Assembly (NCBI GenBank): GCA_947626395.1
Contig: CANQRU010000007.1
Coordinates: 1 to 64,000 of the forward strand
Direction of reading: 5' to 3'
DNA: 64,000 bases
From: an uncultured Lachnospiraceae bacterium
Lineage (GTDB): Bacteria; Bacillota; Clostridia; Lachnospirales; Lachnospiraceae
Made by a program: the position numbers and the translations under genes. This document shows, piece after piece, positions 1-9,652 of the stretch. Each line of letters starts with the position of its first letter. The stretch's first letter is position 1. A model generated the notes under the pieces. It was not told where the DNA came from, did no database searches, and worked only from the letters and a program-made list of their open reading frames with translations.

Positions 1-1899
1 CTGGCGGCCCTGCTGAATATGGGAACGAATTTCCTGCTTGGCGAGATCTCGTTTGTCTCCGATTCCGTAGCGGTGGTTCTTCAGCTGGCGCTGGCCATTG
101 ACTACGCTATCATTCTGTGCCACCGGTATACGGAGGAGAGAACGCATCTGGAGGCCAGGGAAGCGGTCGTCATTGCCTTAAGCAAGGCCATTCCTGAGAT
201 CTCAGGCAGTTCTCTTACGACGCTGTCCGGTCTGGGAGCCATGTGTTTCATGAAGTTCGGAATCGGCAAAGACCTGGGTTTCGTGCTGATGAAGGCCATT
301 GTCCTGAGCCTTCTGTCCGTATTCACGTTTATGCCGGGGCTGCTGATGAGCTTCAGCCGCCTGATCGACCGGACCCATCACCGCAGTTTTGTCCCCCGGA
401 TCACTCTCTGGGGAAAGCTTGTCGTAAAACTCCGGTTTATACTTCCGCCGGTTTTCGTGCTCGCGCTCATCGGCGGTGCGGTTCTGTCGAACCGATGCCC
501 CTATGCCTATACCCAGAATGGTCTGCCTACCTTTACGAAGAATGAGAGCCAGATCGCCCAGGAGAAGGTGGACGAAACCTTTGGCGCCCAGAACACCCTG
601 GCAATTCTTGTGAAGGCCGGGGATTACGAGAAGGAAGGGCGTCTTCTTAAGGATCTGGCCGCTATGCCCGAGGTGGAGTCGGTTCTGGGACTGGCGAATG
701 TGGAAGCGAAAGACGGCTACGTTCTTACCGACCGCCTGACGCCGAGGCAGTTTGCGGAGCTTACAGATCTGGATATCGAGGCGGCAAGGCTTTTGTATTC
801 CGCATATGCGGTGGATCAGGGAACCTACGGCCAGCTGGTGTCAGGCGTGGACAGCTACAGCGTCCCGCTGCTGGATATGTTTCTTTTCGTCCATGACCAG
901 ATGGATGAAGGGTACGTCACGCTGGATGATGAGATGACGGATGAGATCAACGATCTGTACGGCCAGCTCATTGACGCCCAGCTTCAGCTGAAGGGCACGA
1001 ATTACAGCCGTCTGGTTCTCCAGCTTTCATTGCCGGAGGAAAGCGATGAGACATTCGCTTTCCTGGATACCCTTCATAAGACAACTGCCCGGTATTACGA
1101 CGATTATCTTCTGGTGGGAAATTCCACCAGCTGCATGGATCTGTCGTCCTCCTTTGCCAATGATAACCTGATGATCAGCATCCTGACCATCGTCTTTGTG
1201 ATCGTGGTGCTGATGTTCACGTTTCAGTCGGCGGGACTTCCGGTACTTTTAATTCTGGTCATCCAGGGCAGCGTCTGGATCAATTTCTCATTTCCATATC
1301 TTATGGATGAGAAGCTGTTCTTCTTAAGCTATCTGGTGGTCAGCTCGATCCAGATGGGCGCAAATATCGACTACGCGATCGTCATCGCATCCCGGTACGC
1401 GGAGCTGAAGAAGGTCATGCCGTTAAAGGATGCGGTCGTGGAGTCGCTAAATGAGGCCTTTCCCACGATCGTCACATCCGGTACCATTCTGGCTTCCGCC
1501 GGGATCCTGATCGGATTTTTGTCGTCGAGTCCGGCGGTATCTTCCATTGGCGTGTGCCTTGGCCGCGGAACGGTCATTTCCATCTTCCTGGTTATGGGTG
1601 TGCTGCCGCAGATCCTGCTGTTGGGGGACGTCATCATTGAAAAGACCGCGTTTACGCTGAAAAGTCATCTGCCGGTCTATTCCCTGTCGGGGACGATGCA
1701 TCTGGACGGTCACGTCCGGGGCTATATCTCGGGTATGGTGGACGGCGAATTCAACGGCATTGTCCACGGCTCGATCAACGCTTCCGTGATATCGGGCCGG
1801 CCCAAATTGATGGAAGAAAGTTCGCCGCAGGAGATGCAGGAGATTGCGGAAGAGCATGACGGAAAGGAGGTGGCGGAAGATGGTGGCGCAGAGAATTAG
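1..1899 (+). CDS. MMPL/RND-family transporter, 5' end outside window
   Basis: The reading frame is open from base 1, so this is the C-terminal part (about 632 residues) of a larger membrane protein. The first visible block has consecutive transmembrane helices with a sterol-sensing-like core (the 'LAIDYAIILCHRYTEER' motif), then an extracytoplasmic domain (about residues 165-385), then a second helix bundle repeating the core as 'GANIDYAIVIASRYAEL'. This two-fold repeat of an Asp-Tyr motif in a helix is typical of MMPL/RND proteins, which export lipids or hydrophobic compounds using the proton gradient. A hydrophilic tail of about 85 residues ends in an acidic stretch. The last 20 bases overlap the next gene, so the two are probably translationally coupled and work together at the envelope. 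The substrate cannot be told. Confidence 0.9.
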   Translation: MAALLNMGTNFLLGEISFVSDSVAVVLQLALAIDYAIILCHRYTEERTHLEAREAVVIALSKAIPEISGSSLTTLSGLGAMCFMKFGIGKDLGFVLMKAIVLSLLSVFTFMPGLLMSFSRLIDRTHHRSFVPRITLWGKLVVKLRFILPPVFVLALIGGAVLSNRCPYAYTQNGLPTFTKNESQIAQEKVDETFGAQNTLAILVKAGDYEKEGRLLKDLAAMPEVESVLGLANVEAKDGYVLTDRLTPRQFAELTDLDIEAARLLYSAYAVDQGTYGQLVSGVDSYSVPLLDMFLFVHDQMDEGYVTLDDEMTDEINDLYGQLIDAQLQLKGTNYSRLVLQLSLPEESDETFAFLDTLHKTTARYYDDYLLVGNSTSCMDLSSSFANDNLMISILTIVFVIVVLMFTFQSAGLPVLLILVIQGSVWINFSFPYLMDEKLFFLSYLVVSSIQMGANIDYAIVIASRYAELKKVMPLKDAVVESLNEAFPTIVTSGTILASAGILIGFLSSSPAVSSIGVCLGRGTVISIFLVMGVLPQILLLGDVIIEKTAFTLKSHLPVYSLSGTMHLDGHVRGYISGMVDGEFNGIVHGSINASVISGRPKLMEESSPQEMQEIAEEHDGKEVAEDGGAEN

Positions 1900-4800
1900 A
1901 ATGCGGAAAATGAGAACACAGACAGCAAGGATGCGGAAAATGAGAATGCGCAGAGCTGCCGCATTTTTACTGACTTTGTGTTTGCCGGGCGTTTTTTGTG
2001 TCCCGCAGGCGTCGGCTGCCCGGTCGGGCGGCACGGCTGCGGCCGTTGAGATTTCTACGGTGGAAGATTTCCTTTCCTTTGCCGCAGACTGCTCCCTGGA
2101 TACCTGGTCGCAGGGAAAAACATTTGTTTTGACCGCGGATCTGGATCTGACCGGCAGAAGCTTTGACCCGATTCCAACCTTCGGCGGTACCTTCCTGGGA
2201 AACGGGTACACGGTATCCGGCGTGAGTATCACCGCCGCCGGTTCCAGCATGGGGCTTTTCCGCTTCGTTCAGAAAGGGGCCGTGATCCGTGACCTGCATG
2301 TCGCGGGCCGCGTTGTTCCCGGCGGCAGTGCCGTTAATGTGGGAGGCATCGCGGGAAGCAGCGCCGGATTCATTCAGAACTGTTCGTTTAAGGGAACAGT
2401 CGTGGGCGAAACAAATGTGGGCGGTATCGCGGGCCAGAATGAGGAGGACGGAGAGATAGCCGGATGCCGGACAGAGGGAACGGTCACCGGAGAGAACGCA
2501 ACCGGCGGCATCGCCGGGCGGAATCTTGGAATGCTGTTAAAATGTGAAAATACCGCCGCCGTCAACGCGTCCAGCCCGGATGAGGAGGCGGGTGCGCCCG
2601 GCAGCGCTCTGGATCAGATTTCCTCTCTGAATACGGAAGAAGAGGCCGAGGCCGTTCTCAACAGCCACACCGATACCGGCGGTATCGCGGGATATTCCGC
2701 CGGAATCATTCAGAGCTGCGAAAACGCCGGGACGGTAGGCTACCGTCATGTGGGTTATAACGTCGGCGGCGCAGCAGGCCGCCAGGCCGGATATATGGCG
2801 GGCTGTTCCAACAGCGGGCCGGTTTATGGCCGTAAGGATGTGGGCGGCATCGTGGGACAGGCGGAACCGGATGTCATTCTGAACACGGATGGGGACACGC
2901 TGAGCCGGCTGCGGCAGAAATTAAATGAACTGAATACGACGATCGACGAGGCCCTGGATCACACCGATGCCAGCCGGACGGATATTTCTCAAAAGCTTAC
3001 CGCCATCAGCGATACGGTCGGGAATGCAAAGGATTATTCGAAGACCCTTCTGGGCAGGATGGATGAATTTACGGATGACAATCTGGAATCTCTGAATACG
3101 CTCACGGCCGCCGCGTCCGCGGCGCTGGATCATATGGTTCCTGCTCTGGACCGGCTGTCCGATGTTTCCGCGGATCTGGACGATGCGGGACCGGCGCTCA
3201 GCCGCGGTCTGGATATGCTGGCGGAGTCCGGTCTTCTGGCGGGCGATGTACTTGCTGACGCCGAAGACGCCGTGGCGGATCTGCGGACGGCGAACAGCAC
3301 TCTGGCGGATGCGGTCCGGAAGATGCGTGCGGCGGCGGAAGCCCTTCAGCAGGCGATCCTGATCCATGATCAGCAGGCGGTCAAAGAGGCGAACGGGCAG
3401 CTGGCCGCGTCCGTGAAGGACCTGGGGACTGCGCTCCACGGAATACGAACGGCGTTGAATACGCTGGAAAATACTTTGAACGGGGTATTTCCCGGCGATC
3501 AGACGGCGATACAGGCCCTGCGTGATCTTGCGGCCGCTATGGGGGACGCCGGAACCGCGGTGGGAGATATCGGGACCGCGCTTGGAACGATCTCGGACAA
3601 TACAGAGATCAGCTGGGAAAATGTTCAGACCGCACTGAATACCGCAAGAGACGGATTTGACCGTCTGGCTGATGCGTCCGGGAGAATGAACGACGCGATG
3701 GGCCATCTTGAAGAGGCGCTGTCTGACGCCAATCCCCTGACAAGTGCGCTCGGCAGTTCCGCGGGGCAGTTCGCGGATGCCGCGTCCATCGGCTCCGATG
3801 CGGCATGGCAGCTGAAAACGGCGTTTCAGATATTGAGGGACGCGGCAGATCAGCTGGCCTGGGACGGAAATGTTTCATTTACGCCTCTTGGTCAGGAAAC
3901 CAGGGATGCCGGAGACGGACTTTACGCGTCTCTCAATGATATGTCGGAAGAATTTACAGATCTGCAGACGTCCGTAGATGATGCAGGGGAAATTCTCTCC
4001 GCCGATCTGCGGGCTGTCAGCGGCCAGATTACGGAGATCCTCAACCTGATGCTGGATGTTGTGGACAGCGCCCGGTCGGTGGAAACGCCGGAGGACGTAT
4101 TCGGCGATGTGTCTGAGGACGATATCGAAAAGACCCGCATGGGAAAATTATCCGGCGGAGTGAATACCGGAACGGTGGAAGGCGACAGAAATGTGGGCGG
4201 AATCGCAGGAGCGGTGGCGGTGGAGTACAGTCTGGATCCGGAGGATGATTACTCCCGGCTTACCTTTGGCAGCACCTATGAACTGAAGGCGGTTTTGCAA
4301 AAATGTATCAATGAGGGAGCCGTTACCGGGAAACGGGACTGCACGGGCGGAATCGCCGGCCGGATGGATCTTGGTACTGCGAATGGCTGTCAGAGCTATG
4401 GCGCGGTCACCGGAAGCGGCGCTTACGTGGGCGGAATCGCAGGATACGCGGATGCCGCGATCCGGCAAAGCTGGGCAAAATGTGCGCTTTCCGGCACCGA
4501 GTATGTGGGCGGAATCGCAGGATGGGGCAGCAGAATGACCGGATGCCGCGCCATTACCACGATTCTGGATGGAACGGAGCATATAGGAAGCGTTGCCGGA
4601 GATGCCGATCTGGAAAATGGAGGGATCGGAGATAACTGGTTTCTGGACATCGGCCCCGCGGGAATCGACGGCGTCAGCTATACAGGGATCGCCGAGCCGG
4701 TCTCTTTTGATGAACTGAGCGCTCTGGAAGCGGTTCCGGAAGAGTTCCTTTCCTTTGCCGTTACGCTGATGGCGGACGGCGAAGAGATTGCGCGTATTCC

Positions 4801-5380
4801 CTTCCGGTTTGGCGACGACTTGAGCTGTATGGAGCTGCCGGAGGTTCCTGCCAAAGAAGGTTATTATGGAACCTGGCCGGAATTTGACAGCGCGGGCGTT
4901 CATTCGAATTTGACGCTGGAAGCGGTCTATACTCCGTGGGTGACGCTTGCGGCCAGCGAGGAAACGGACGGTAAGCTTGCCCTGGCTCTTGCGGAGGGAC
5001 AGTTTACAGAGGAAGTTTCTCTCCATGTGCTGCCGGACGAGGCAGTCCCGCCGGAAGGAGCGGAAGAGGCCGATGTCTGGAAAGTGGCATTGAGCGGAAC
5101 GGATCTGTCTGACGATGCTGTGGTTCCCATCCGGCTTCTGAACCGGAAAGGGGAGAGGGCGTCTGTCTGGCAGCTGAAAGACGGCCGGTGGCAGAAAGCA
5201 GAGGCGGCCGTCAACGGAAGCTATCTCTGTCTTACCATGACAGGGACATCCGGCGTGTTCTGTGTCTGTCCGGCTTTGGGCGGCTATTTAGTTCCGGTTA
5301 TCGCGTTGGCTGCTGTACTGGTGATTTTCTTAGCGATCATCCTTTTGCACAGGAAGAAAAAGCGGAAAAAGAAAATGTAG
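1880..5380 (+). CDS. Large GLUG-repeat surface protein with central coiled coil and C-terminal anchor
   Basis: Start chosen at ATG 1880, which sits 9 bases after GGAAAGGAGG; an upstream in-frame ATG at 1844 lacks a site. The 1166-residue product has a basic N-terminus with a hydrophobic signal segment ending near 'VPQASA'. A block of GLUG-type repeats follows ('VGGIAG' recurs about every 25-35 residues, roughly residues 95-320). Next comes about 400 residues of Asp/Leu/Ala-rich helical sequence, likely coiled coil. A second GLUG block lies near residues 740-900, then an extracellular domain, a transmembrane segment and a Lys/Arg-rich end ('RKKKRKKKM'). It is therefore predicted to be membrane-anchored and exposed outside. 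GLUG repeats occur in clostridial surface proteins and form a beta-solenoid-like structure. The helical insert recalls the extracellular part of YhgE/Pip-type proteins. Coupling to the MMPL gene suggests a shared envelope role. Function unknown. Confidence 0.85.
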   Translation: MVAQRIRMRKMRTQTARMRKMRMRRAAAFLLTLCLPGVFCVPQASAARSGGTAAAVEISTVEDFLSFAADCSLDTWSQGKTFVLTADLDLTGRSFDPIPTFGGTFLGNGYTVSGVSITAAGSSMGLFRFVQKGAVIRDLHVAGRVVPGGSAVNVGGIAGSSAGFIQNCSFKGTVVGETNVGGIAGQNEEDGEIAGCRTEGTVTGENATGGIAGRNLGMLLKCENTAAVNASSPDEEAGAPGSALDQISSLNTEEEAEAVLNSHTDTGGIAGYSAGIIQSCENAGTVGYRHVGYNVGGAAGRQAGYMAGCSNSGPVYGRKDVGGIVGQAEPDVILNTDGDTLSRLRQKLNELNTTIDEALDHTDASRTDISQKLTAISDTVGNAKDYSKTLLGRMDEFTDDNLESLNTLTAAASAALDHMVPALDRLSDVSADLDDAGPALSRGLDMLAESGLLAGDVLADAEDAVADLRTANSTLADAVRKMRAAAEALQQAILIHDQQAVKEANGQLAASVKDLGTALHGIRTALNTLENTLNGVFPGDQTAIQALRDLAAAMGDAGTAVGDIGTALGTISDNTEISWENVQTALNTARDGFDRLADASGRMNDAMGHLEEALSDANPLTSALGSSAGQFADAASIGSDAAWQLKTAFQILRDAADQLAWDGNVSFTPLGQETRDAGDGLYASLNDMSEEFTDLQTSVDDAGEILSADLRAVSGQITEILNLMLDVVDSARSVETPEDVFGDVSEDDIEKTRMGKLSGGVNTGTVEGDRNVGGIAGAVAVEYSLDPEDDYSRLTFGSTYELKAVLQKCINEGAVTGKRDCTGGIAGRMDLGTANGCQSYGAVTGSGAYVGGIAGYADAAIRQSWAKCALSGTEYVGGIAGWGSRMTGCRAITTILDGTEHIGSVAGDADLENGGIGDNWFLDIGPAGIDGVSYTGIAEPVSFDELSALEAVPEEFLSFAVTLMADGEEIARIPFRFGDDLSCMELPEVPAKEGYYGTWPEFDSAGVHSNLTLEAVYTPWVTLAASEETDGKLALALAEGQFTEEVSLHVLPDEAVPPEGAEEADVWKVALSGTDLSDDAVVPIRLLNRKGERASVWQLKDGRWQKAEAAVNGSYLCLTMTGTSGVFCVCPALGGYLVPVIALAAVLVIFLAIILLHRKKKRKKKM

Positions 5381-5389
5381 ACGGCAGTT

Positions 5390-5433
5390 AAAATCCGGGA
5401 AGTTCTCTGCGTTCTGAGAACTTCCCGGATTTT
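5390..5433 (+). terminator. Terminator after GLUG protein, possibly bidirectional
   Basis: An 18-base perfect inverted repeat (5390-5407 with 5416-5433) encloses an 8-base loop. Each arm begins or ends in AAAA/TTTT, so it can act for the plus-strand gene ending at 5380 and for the convergent PRPP synthetase gene ending at 5508. Confidence 0.85.
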
Positions 5434-5507
5434 AGAGTATTTCCATGCAGGCAATGCGTCAGTGACGCCTTGTTTGTATTTAATAAGCCGATGAAACGAA
5501 CCGCAGT

Positions 5508-6716
5508 TTACTGTATGATCTGAAAATACTCGTACCCGTCCGATTTCCGCTTCTGCACCAGCCTCTGGATCCGCTCGGTCTGGGACAGCGCGCCGCCGAT
5601 GGTGACGTCGTGGTTTAAGCAGTTAATGATGGCGGCCAGGTATTTGCTCATATCGGCTTCCAGATACCATTCCCGCTCCAGAAGTTCCTTCGGCCGGTAG
5701 TTCAGGTTCGTTGTGATCACATAATCGATGTAGCCTTTTTCATAGAATTCGTCGAACTTCTCCAGTCCATTGGTAAATAATCCGAAGGTGCAGCATACGA
5801 TCACCTTCGCCGCCTTGCGGTCTTTCAGGGCTCTGGCGGTATCCAGCATGCTTTCGCCGGAAGAGATCATATCGTCGATGATCAGCACGGTCTTGCCTTC
5901 CACGGAAGCTCCAAGGAATTCGTGGGCCACGATGGGATTGCGTCCGCCCACGACGCGGGAATAATCGCGGCGCTTATAGAACATGCCCATATCGACGCTT
6001 AAGTTGTTGGCCACATAGACCGCCCGGTCCATGGCGCCTTCATCCGGGCTGATGACCATGAAATGATCCTTGTCGATGATCAGGTCCGGATCATGTTCGA
6101 AGAGGGTGGTCATGAACTGGTAAGTGGGCATGAAATTGTCAAATCCGTTTAAGGGGATCGCGTTCTGTACCCTGGGATCGTGGGCGTCGAAGGTGATGAT
6201 ATTGGCGACGCCCATCTTCGCCAGTTCTTCCAGAGCCATGGCGCAGTCCAGGGATTCGCGCTTGCTGCGCTTGTGCTGGCGTCCTTCATAGAGGAACGGC
6301 ATGATCACGCTGACCCGGTGGGCAGTGGAAGTACACGCGCCGATGACGCGTTTCATATTCTGGTAATGATCATCCGGGGACATGTGATTGATGTAGCCGT
6401 TCATGGAGTAGGTAAGACTGTAGTTGGTGACGTCGGCCATGACGAACACGTCAGCGCCGCGTACGGATTCGTTAATGACTGCCTTCGCCTCGCCGGTACC
6501 GAACCGGGGGCAGGCAAGATCGAGCAGATAAGAGTCCACGTCGTAGCCGCGGTAGTTCAGATCCTCCTTCCGGCGCATCAGTTCTTCCATATCGCGCCTG
6601 CGGAAGGATACAATGTGGTCGTTGACCAGACCGGCAAAATCCCTGCAGCTGTCAAGCGCCGCCAGTTTCAGGGGCGCTACGGGCAGGGAATGGTAGAATA
6701 CATACTTGTTGGGCAT
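5508..6716 (-). CDS. prs: Ribose-phosphate pyrophosphokinase (PRPP synthetase), long form
   Basis: It makes phosphoribosyl pyrophosphate from ribose 5-phosphate and ATP for nucleotide, His and Trp synthesis in the cytoplasm. Start chosen at the ATG whose first base is 6716 (product begins MPNKYVFYHS), because GGAGG lies 8 bases upstream on the minus strand; an in-frame ATG at 6755 lacks a site. The 402-residue product carries the PRPP-binding signature 'VLIIDDMISSGES' near residues 277-289 and the 'FDAHDPRVQN' segment near 177-186. Classical bacterial Prs is about 315 residues, so this is a longer form with divergent N- and C-terminal parts, a variant I associate with Clostridia. It is monocistronic and convergent with the preceding gene. 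Confidence 0.92.
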   Translation of the reverse strand: MPNKYVFYHSLPVAPLKLAALDSCRDFAGLVNDHIVSFRRRDMEELMRRKEDLNYRGYDVDSYLLDLACPRFGTGEAKAVINESVRGADVFVMADVTNYSLTYSMNGYINHMSPDDHYQNMKRVIGACTSTAHRVSVIMPFLYEGRQHKRSKRESLDCAMALEELAKMGVANIITFDAHDPRVQNAIPLNGFDNFMPTYQFMTTLFEHDPDLIIDKDHFMVISPDEGAMDRAVYVANNLSVDMGMFYKRRDYSRVVGGRNPIVAHEFLGASVEGKTVLIIDDMISSGESMLDTARALKDRKAAKVIVCCTFGLFTNGLEKFDEFYEKGYIDYVITTNLNYRPKELLEREWYLEADMSKYLAAIINCLNHDVTIGGALSQTERIQRLVQKRKSDGYEYFQIIQ

Positions 6717-6766
6717 GGGGGATACCTCCGTATGGTTGGTGGATCGATCAGTCACTGCACAATGTA

Positions 6767-6796
6767 TTTATAACATTTTCCGATGGACAGCGTCAA
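6767..6796 (-). promoter_or_regulatory. Sigma-A promoter for prs
   Basis: On the minus strand, TTGACG (complement of 6791-6796) and TATAAA (complement of 6767-6772) are separated by 18 bases. Each hexamer matches consensus at 5 of 6 positions. It lies about 50 bases before the prs start at 6716. Confidence 0.7.
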
Positions 6797-6850
6797 TAGG
6801 AACGGGAAAGTTTTGCAAAAAATACAATCGCGGCATTTTCCGGGGAACGC

Positions 6851-6879
6851 TTTACAAGAATGGTGAAAATTGGTATCAT
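6851..6879 (+). promoter_or_regulatory. Sigma-A promoter for the DUF512-der-plsY operon
   Basis: TTTACA (6851-6856) and TATCAT (6874-6879) are spaced by 17 bases, each 5 of 6 to consensus. Transcription would start near 6886, which excludes the upstream in-frame ATG at 6885 as a start and supports ATG 6924. Confidence 0.65.
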
Positions 6880-6923
6880 AGGATATGGAAATCAATTGCC
6901 GGACAGCAGAGAAAGGAAACACA

Positions 6924-8291
6924 ATGAAGAAAGAACGCGGCCATCGGATCCGCTCGGTGGATCCCGGATCCATCGCGGACGAACTGGGGCTGGAGCCGGG
7001 CGACCGTCTGATCTCCATCGACGGACACGACCCGGAGGACATTTTTGATTATGAATACTACCTGGAGAATGAATCCGTCGTTGTGCTTGTAGAGAAAGCC
7101 GACGGCGAGGAGTGGGAACTGGATATCGAAAACGACTATCAGGATCTGGGACTGACCTTTGAGAACGGTCTGATGAGCGAGTACCGCTCCTGCACGAACG
7201 AGTGCATTTTCTGCTTCATCGACCAGATGCCGCCGGGAATGCGGGAGACACTGTATTTCAAGGACGACGATTCCAGGCTTTCGTTCCTGCAGGGGAATTA
7301 TGTGACGCTTACGAATATGAAGAAGAAGGATATCGATCGGATCATCCGCTTTAAGCTGTCGCCGATCAATATCTCGGTCCACACCACGAATCCGGAGCTT
7401 CGCTGCAGGATGTTAAATAACCGGTTCGCGGGGCAGGCGCTTAAGAATATCGACCGGCTCTATGAGGCGCAGACGCCGATGAACGCCCAGATCGTACTCT
7501 GCAAGGGCATCAACGACGGGGACGAGCTGGAGCGGACGATCGGCGATCTGAGCCGATACATTCCGTATATGGAGAGCGTATCGGTGGTGCCGGTGGGTCT
7601 TACGAAGTTTCGGGACGGACTGTATCCGCTTGAACCGTTTACGGCGGAGGACGCGGGGCGGGTCATCGATCAGATCGAGCGGTGGCAGAAGAAGTTATAC
7701 GCGGAATCTGGGACCCATTTCGTCCATGCCAGCGACGAGTTCTATATCCTGGCCGGGCGGGAGCTTCCGGAGGAGGAGCGTTATGACGGCTATATCCAGC
7801 TGGAGAACGGCGTGGGCATGGTGCGGCTGATGACCGAGGAAGTCCATGAAGCGCTGGCGGAGATGGACGGCGACCAGGAGGCGGAGGAGCTTTCCGTGGC
7901 CACAGGTCTTCTGGCGGAGAAGTATCTTCGCGGGTTCCTTAAGGAGATCGCAGAGAAATTCCCGAACCGGAAGGTGCATCTCTATCCGATCGTCAACGAC
8001 TTCTTCGGGGAAATGATCACGGTGTCCGGCCTGATCACCGGACGTGACCTGATCCGGCAGCTTAGTGGGAAACCGCTGGGGAGCCGCCTGCTTCTGCCGG
8101 TCAATATGTTCCGCAGCGGCGAGGAGGTTCTTCTGGACGATGTGACCAGGCAGCAGGTGGAAAATGCTTTACAAGTCCCGGTGAATATTGTAAAATCAAG
8201 CGGTCAGGACTTCGTAGCGGCGGTGCTTGCGCCGCCGGAAAACGACGGGCCCGCGGAGCACGGGGCTTATGAATTGCCGGAGATATTGTGA
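6924..8291 (+). CDS. DUF512 family protein with N-terminal PDZ domain and radical-SAM-like Cys motif
   Basis: Start at ATG 6924, preceded by GAAAGGA. The 455-residue product begins with a PDZ-like domain (residues 8-70, 'SIADELGLEPGDRLISIDG'). It then shows a Cys cluster 'CTNECIFCF' (C90, C94, C97; CxxxCxxC), which could bind a 4Fe-4S cluster as in radical SAM enzymes, followed by a barrel-like region and the C-terminal DUF512 domain. This architecture is conserved in Firmicutes and usually sits directly before der, as here (15-base gap). A biochemical role is not established to my knowledge; the position next to a ribosome-assembly GTPase suggests a translation or ribosome link, which is inference. 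Confidence 0.9.
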   Translation: MKKERGHRIRSVDPGSIADELGLEPGDRLISIDGHDPEDIFDYEYYLENESVVVLVEKADGEEWELDIENDYQDLGLTFENGLMSEYRSCTNECIFCFIDQMPPGMRETLYFKDDDSRLSFLQGNYVTLTNMKKKDIDRIIRFKLSPINISVHTTNPELRCRMLNNRFAGQALKNIDRLYEAQTPMNAQIVLCKGINDGDELERTIGDLSRYIPYMESVSVVPVGLTKFRDGLYPLEPFTAEDAGRVIDQIERWQKKLYAESGTHFVHASDEFYILAGRELPEEERYDGYIQLENGVGMVRLMTEEVHEALAEMDGDQEAEELSVATGLLAEKYLRGFLKEIAEKFPNRKVHLYPIVNDFFGEMITVSGLITGRDLIRQLSGKPLGSRLLLPVNMFRSGEEVLLDDVTRQQVENALQVPVNIVKSSGQDFVAAVLAPPENDGPAEHGAYELPEIL

Positions 8292-8306
8292 GAACAGGAG
8301 ACAGAT

Positions 8307-9638
8307 ATGAGCAAACCAATCGTAGCCATCGTAGGCCGCCCCAATGTGGGCAAGTCCACGCTGTTTAACGCCCTGGCGGGGCAGCAGATCGCCATTGTAA
8401 AGGATACGCCGGGCGTGACCAGGGATCGGATCTACGCGGACTGCACATGGCTGGACAAGAATTTTACACTGATCGATACCGGCGGAATCGAGCCGGAGAG
8501 CAAGGATATCATCCTGTCCCAGATGCGGGAGCAGGCGGAGATCGCCATCGCCACGGCGGACGTGATCGTTTTCATGGTGGACGTGCGCCAGGGACTGGTG
8601 GACGCGGACTTCAAGGTGGCGGATATGCTTCGGAAAGCCAAGAAGCCGGTGGTTCTCTGCGTCAATAAGGTGGACAGCGTTAAGAAATTCGGCAACGACG
8701 TCTATGAATTCTATAACCTGGGGATCGGCGATCCTTTCGGGATCTCGGCGGCTTCGATGCTGGGACTCGGGGAGCTGCTGGACGAGGTGGTGAAGCATTT
8801 CGACCTGAAGCAGTTTGAGGATGAGGACGACGACAGGCCGCGGGTGGCCATTGTCGGCAAGCCCAACGTGGGCAAGTCCTCGCTGGTCAATAAGCTGGTG
8901 GGGGAGAACCGGATGATCGTTTCCGATATCGCCGGAACCACCAGGGACGCGGTGGACACGCAGGTGGTCTATAACGGCACGGAATATGTGTTTATCGACA
9001 CAGCGGGACTGCGGCGGAAGAATAAGATCAAGGAAGAACTGGAGCGTTACAGCATCATCCGGGCCGTGGCCGCTGTGGAGCGGGCCGAGGTGGTGATCGT
9101 GGTCATTGACGCGACGGAGGGCGTCACCGAGCAGGATGCGAAGATCGCCGGGATCGCCCACGAGAGGGGCAAGGGCATTATCGTCGCCGTCAATAAATGG
9201 GACGCCATTGAGAAGAACGATAAGACCATCTATGAATTTACGCGGAAGGTGCGGGATACCCTGTCCTTCATGCCCTACGCGGAGATCGTGTTTATCTCGG
9301 CGGTGACAGGACAGCGGCTTAATAAAATGTTCGAGACCATCGACATGGTGCGGCAGAACCAAAATCTGCGGGTGGCGACCGGCGTGCTCAACGAGATCAT
9401 CACCCAGGCGGTGGCCATGAAGCAGCCGCCGTCGGACAAGGGCAAGCGGCTGAAGATCTTCTATGTGACCCAGGTGGCGGTGAAGCCGCCGGCGTTCGTG
9501 GTATTTGTGAATGATAAGGAGCTGATGCATTTCTCCTATCAGCGGTATCTGGAGAACCAGATCCGGGAAACATTCGGATTTAAAGGGACGCCGCTCAGAT
9601 TCATGATCCGGGAGAGGAACGCAAAGGAGAACGCTTAA
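8307..9638 (+). CDS. der: Ribosome biogenesis GTPase Der (EngA)
   Basis: This 443-residue protein has two tandem GTPase domains, the hallmark of Der. The first P-loop is 'GRPNVGKST' (residues 10-18) and the second 'GKPNVGKSS' near residue 185. DTPG/DTAG-type switch motifs and NKVD/NKWD base-recognition motifs occur in both halves, and a C-terminal KH-like domain follows. Der acts in late assembly of the 50S ribosomal subunit. The start at ATG 8307 is preceded by AGGAGA. The gene lies between the DUF512 gene and plsY with gaps of about 15 bases, indicating one operon. Confidence 0.98.
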   Translation: MSKPIVAIVGRPNVGKSTLFNALAGQQIAIVKDTPGVTRDRIYADCTWLDKNFTLIDTGGIEPESKDIILSQMREQAEIAIATADVIVFMVDVRQGLVDADFKVADMLRKAKKPVVLCVNKVDSVKKFGNDVYEFYNLGIGDPFGISAASMLGLGELLDEVVKHFDLKQFEDEDDDRPRVAIVGKPNVGKSSLVNKLVGENRMIVSDIAGTTRDAVDTQVVYNGTEYVFIDTAGLRRKNKIKEELERYSIIRAVAAVERAEVVIVVIDATEGVTEQDAKIAGIAHERGKGIIVAVNKWDAIEKNDKTIYEFTRKVRDTLSFMPYAEIVFISAVTGQRLNKMFETIDMVRQNQNLRVATGVLNEIITQAVAMKQPPSDKGKRLKIFYVTQVAVKPPAFVVFVNDKELMHFSYQRYLENQIRETFGFKGTPLRFMIRERNAKENA

Positions 9639-9652
9639 GAGAGGAGAAAGCG

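Noticed and set aside
8196..9530. Minus-strand open frame of 444 codons opposite der
   Set aside because: Der is certain from its two GTPase domains; the antisense frame is His/Leu/Arg-rich and has no start signal.
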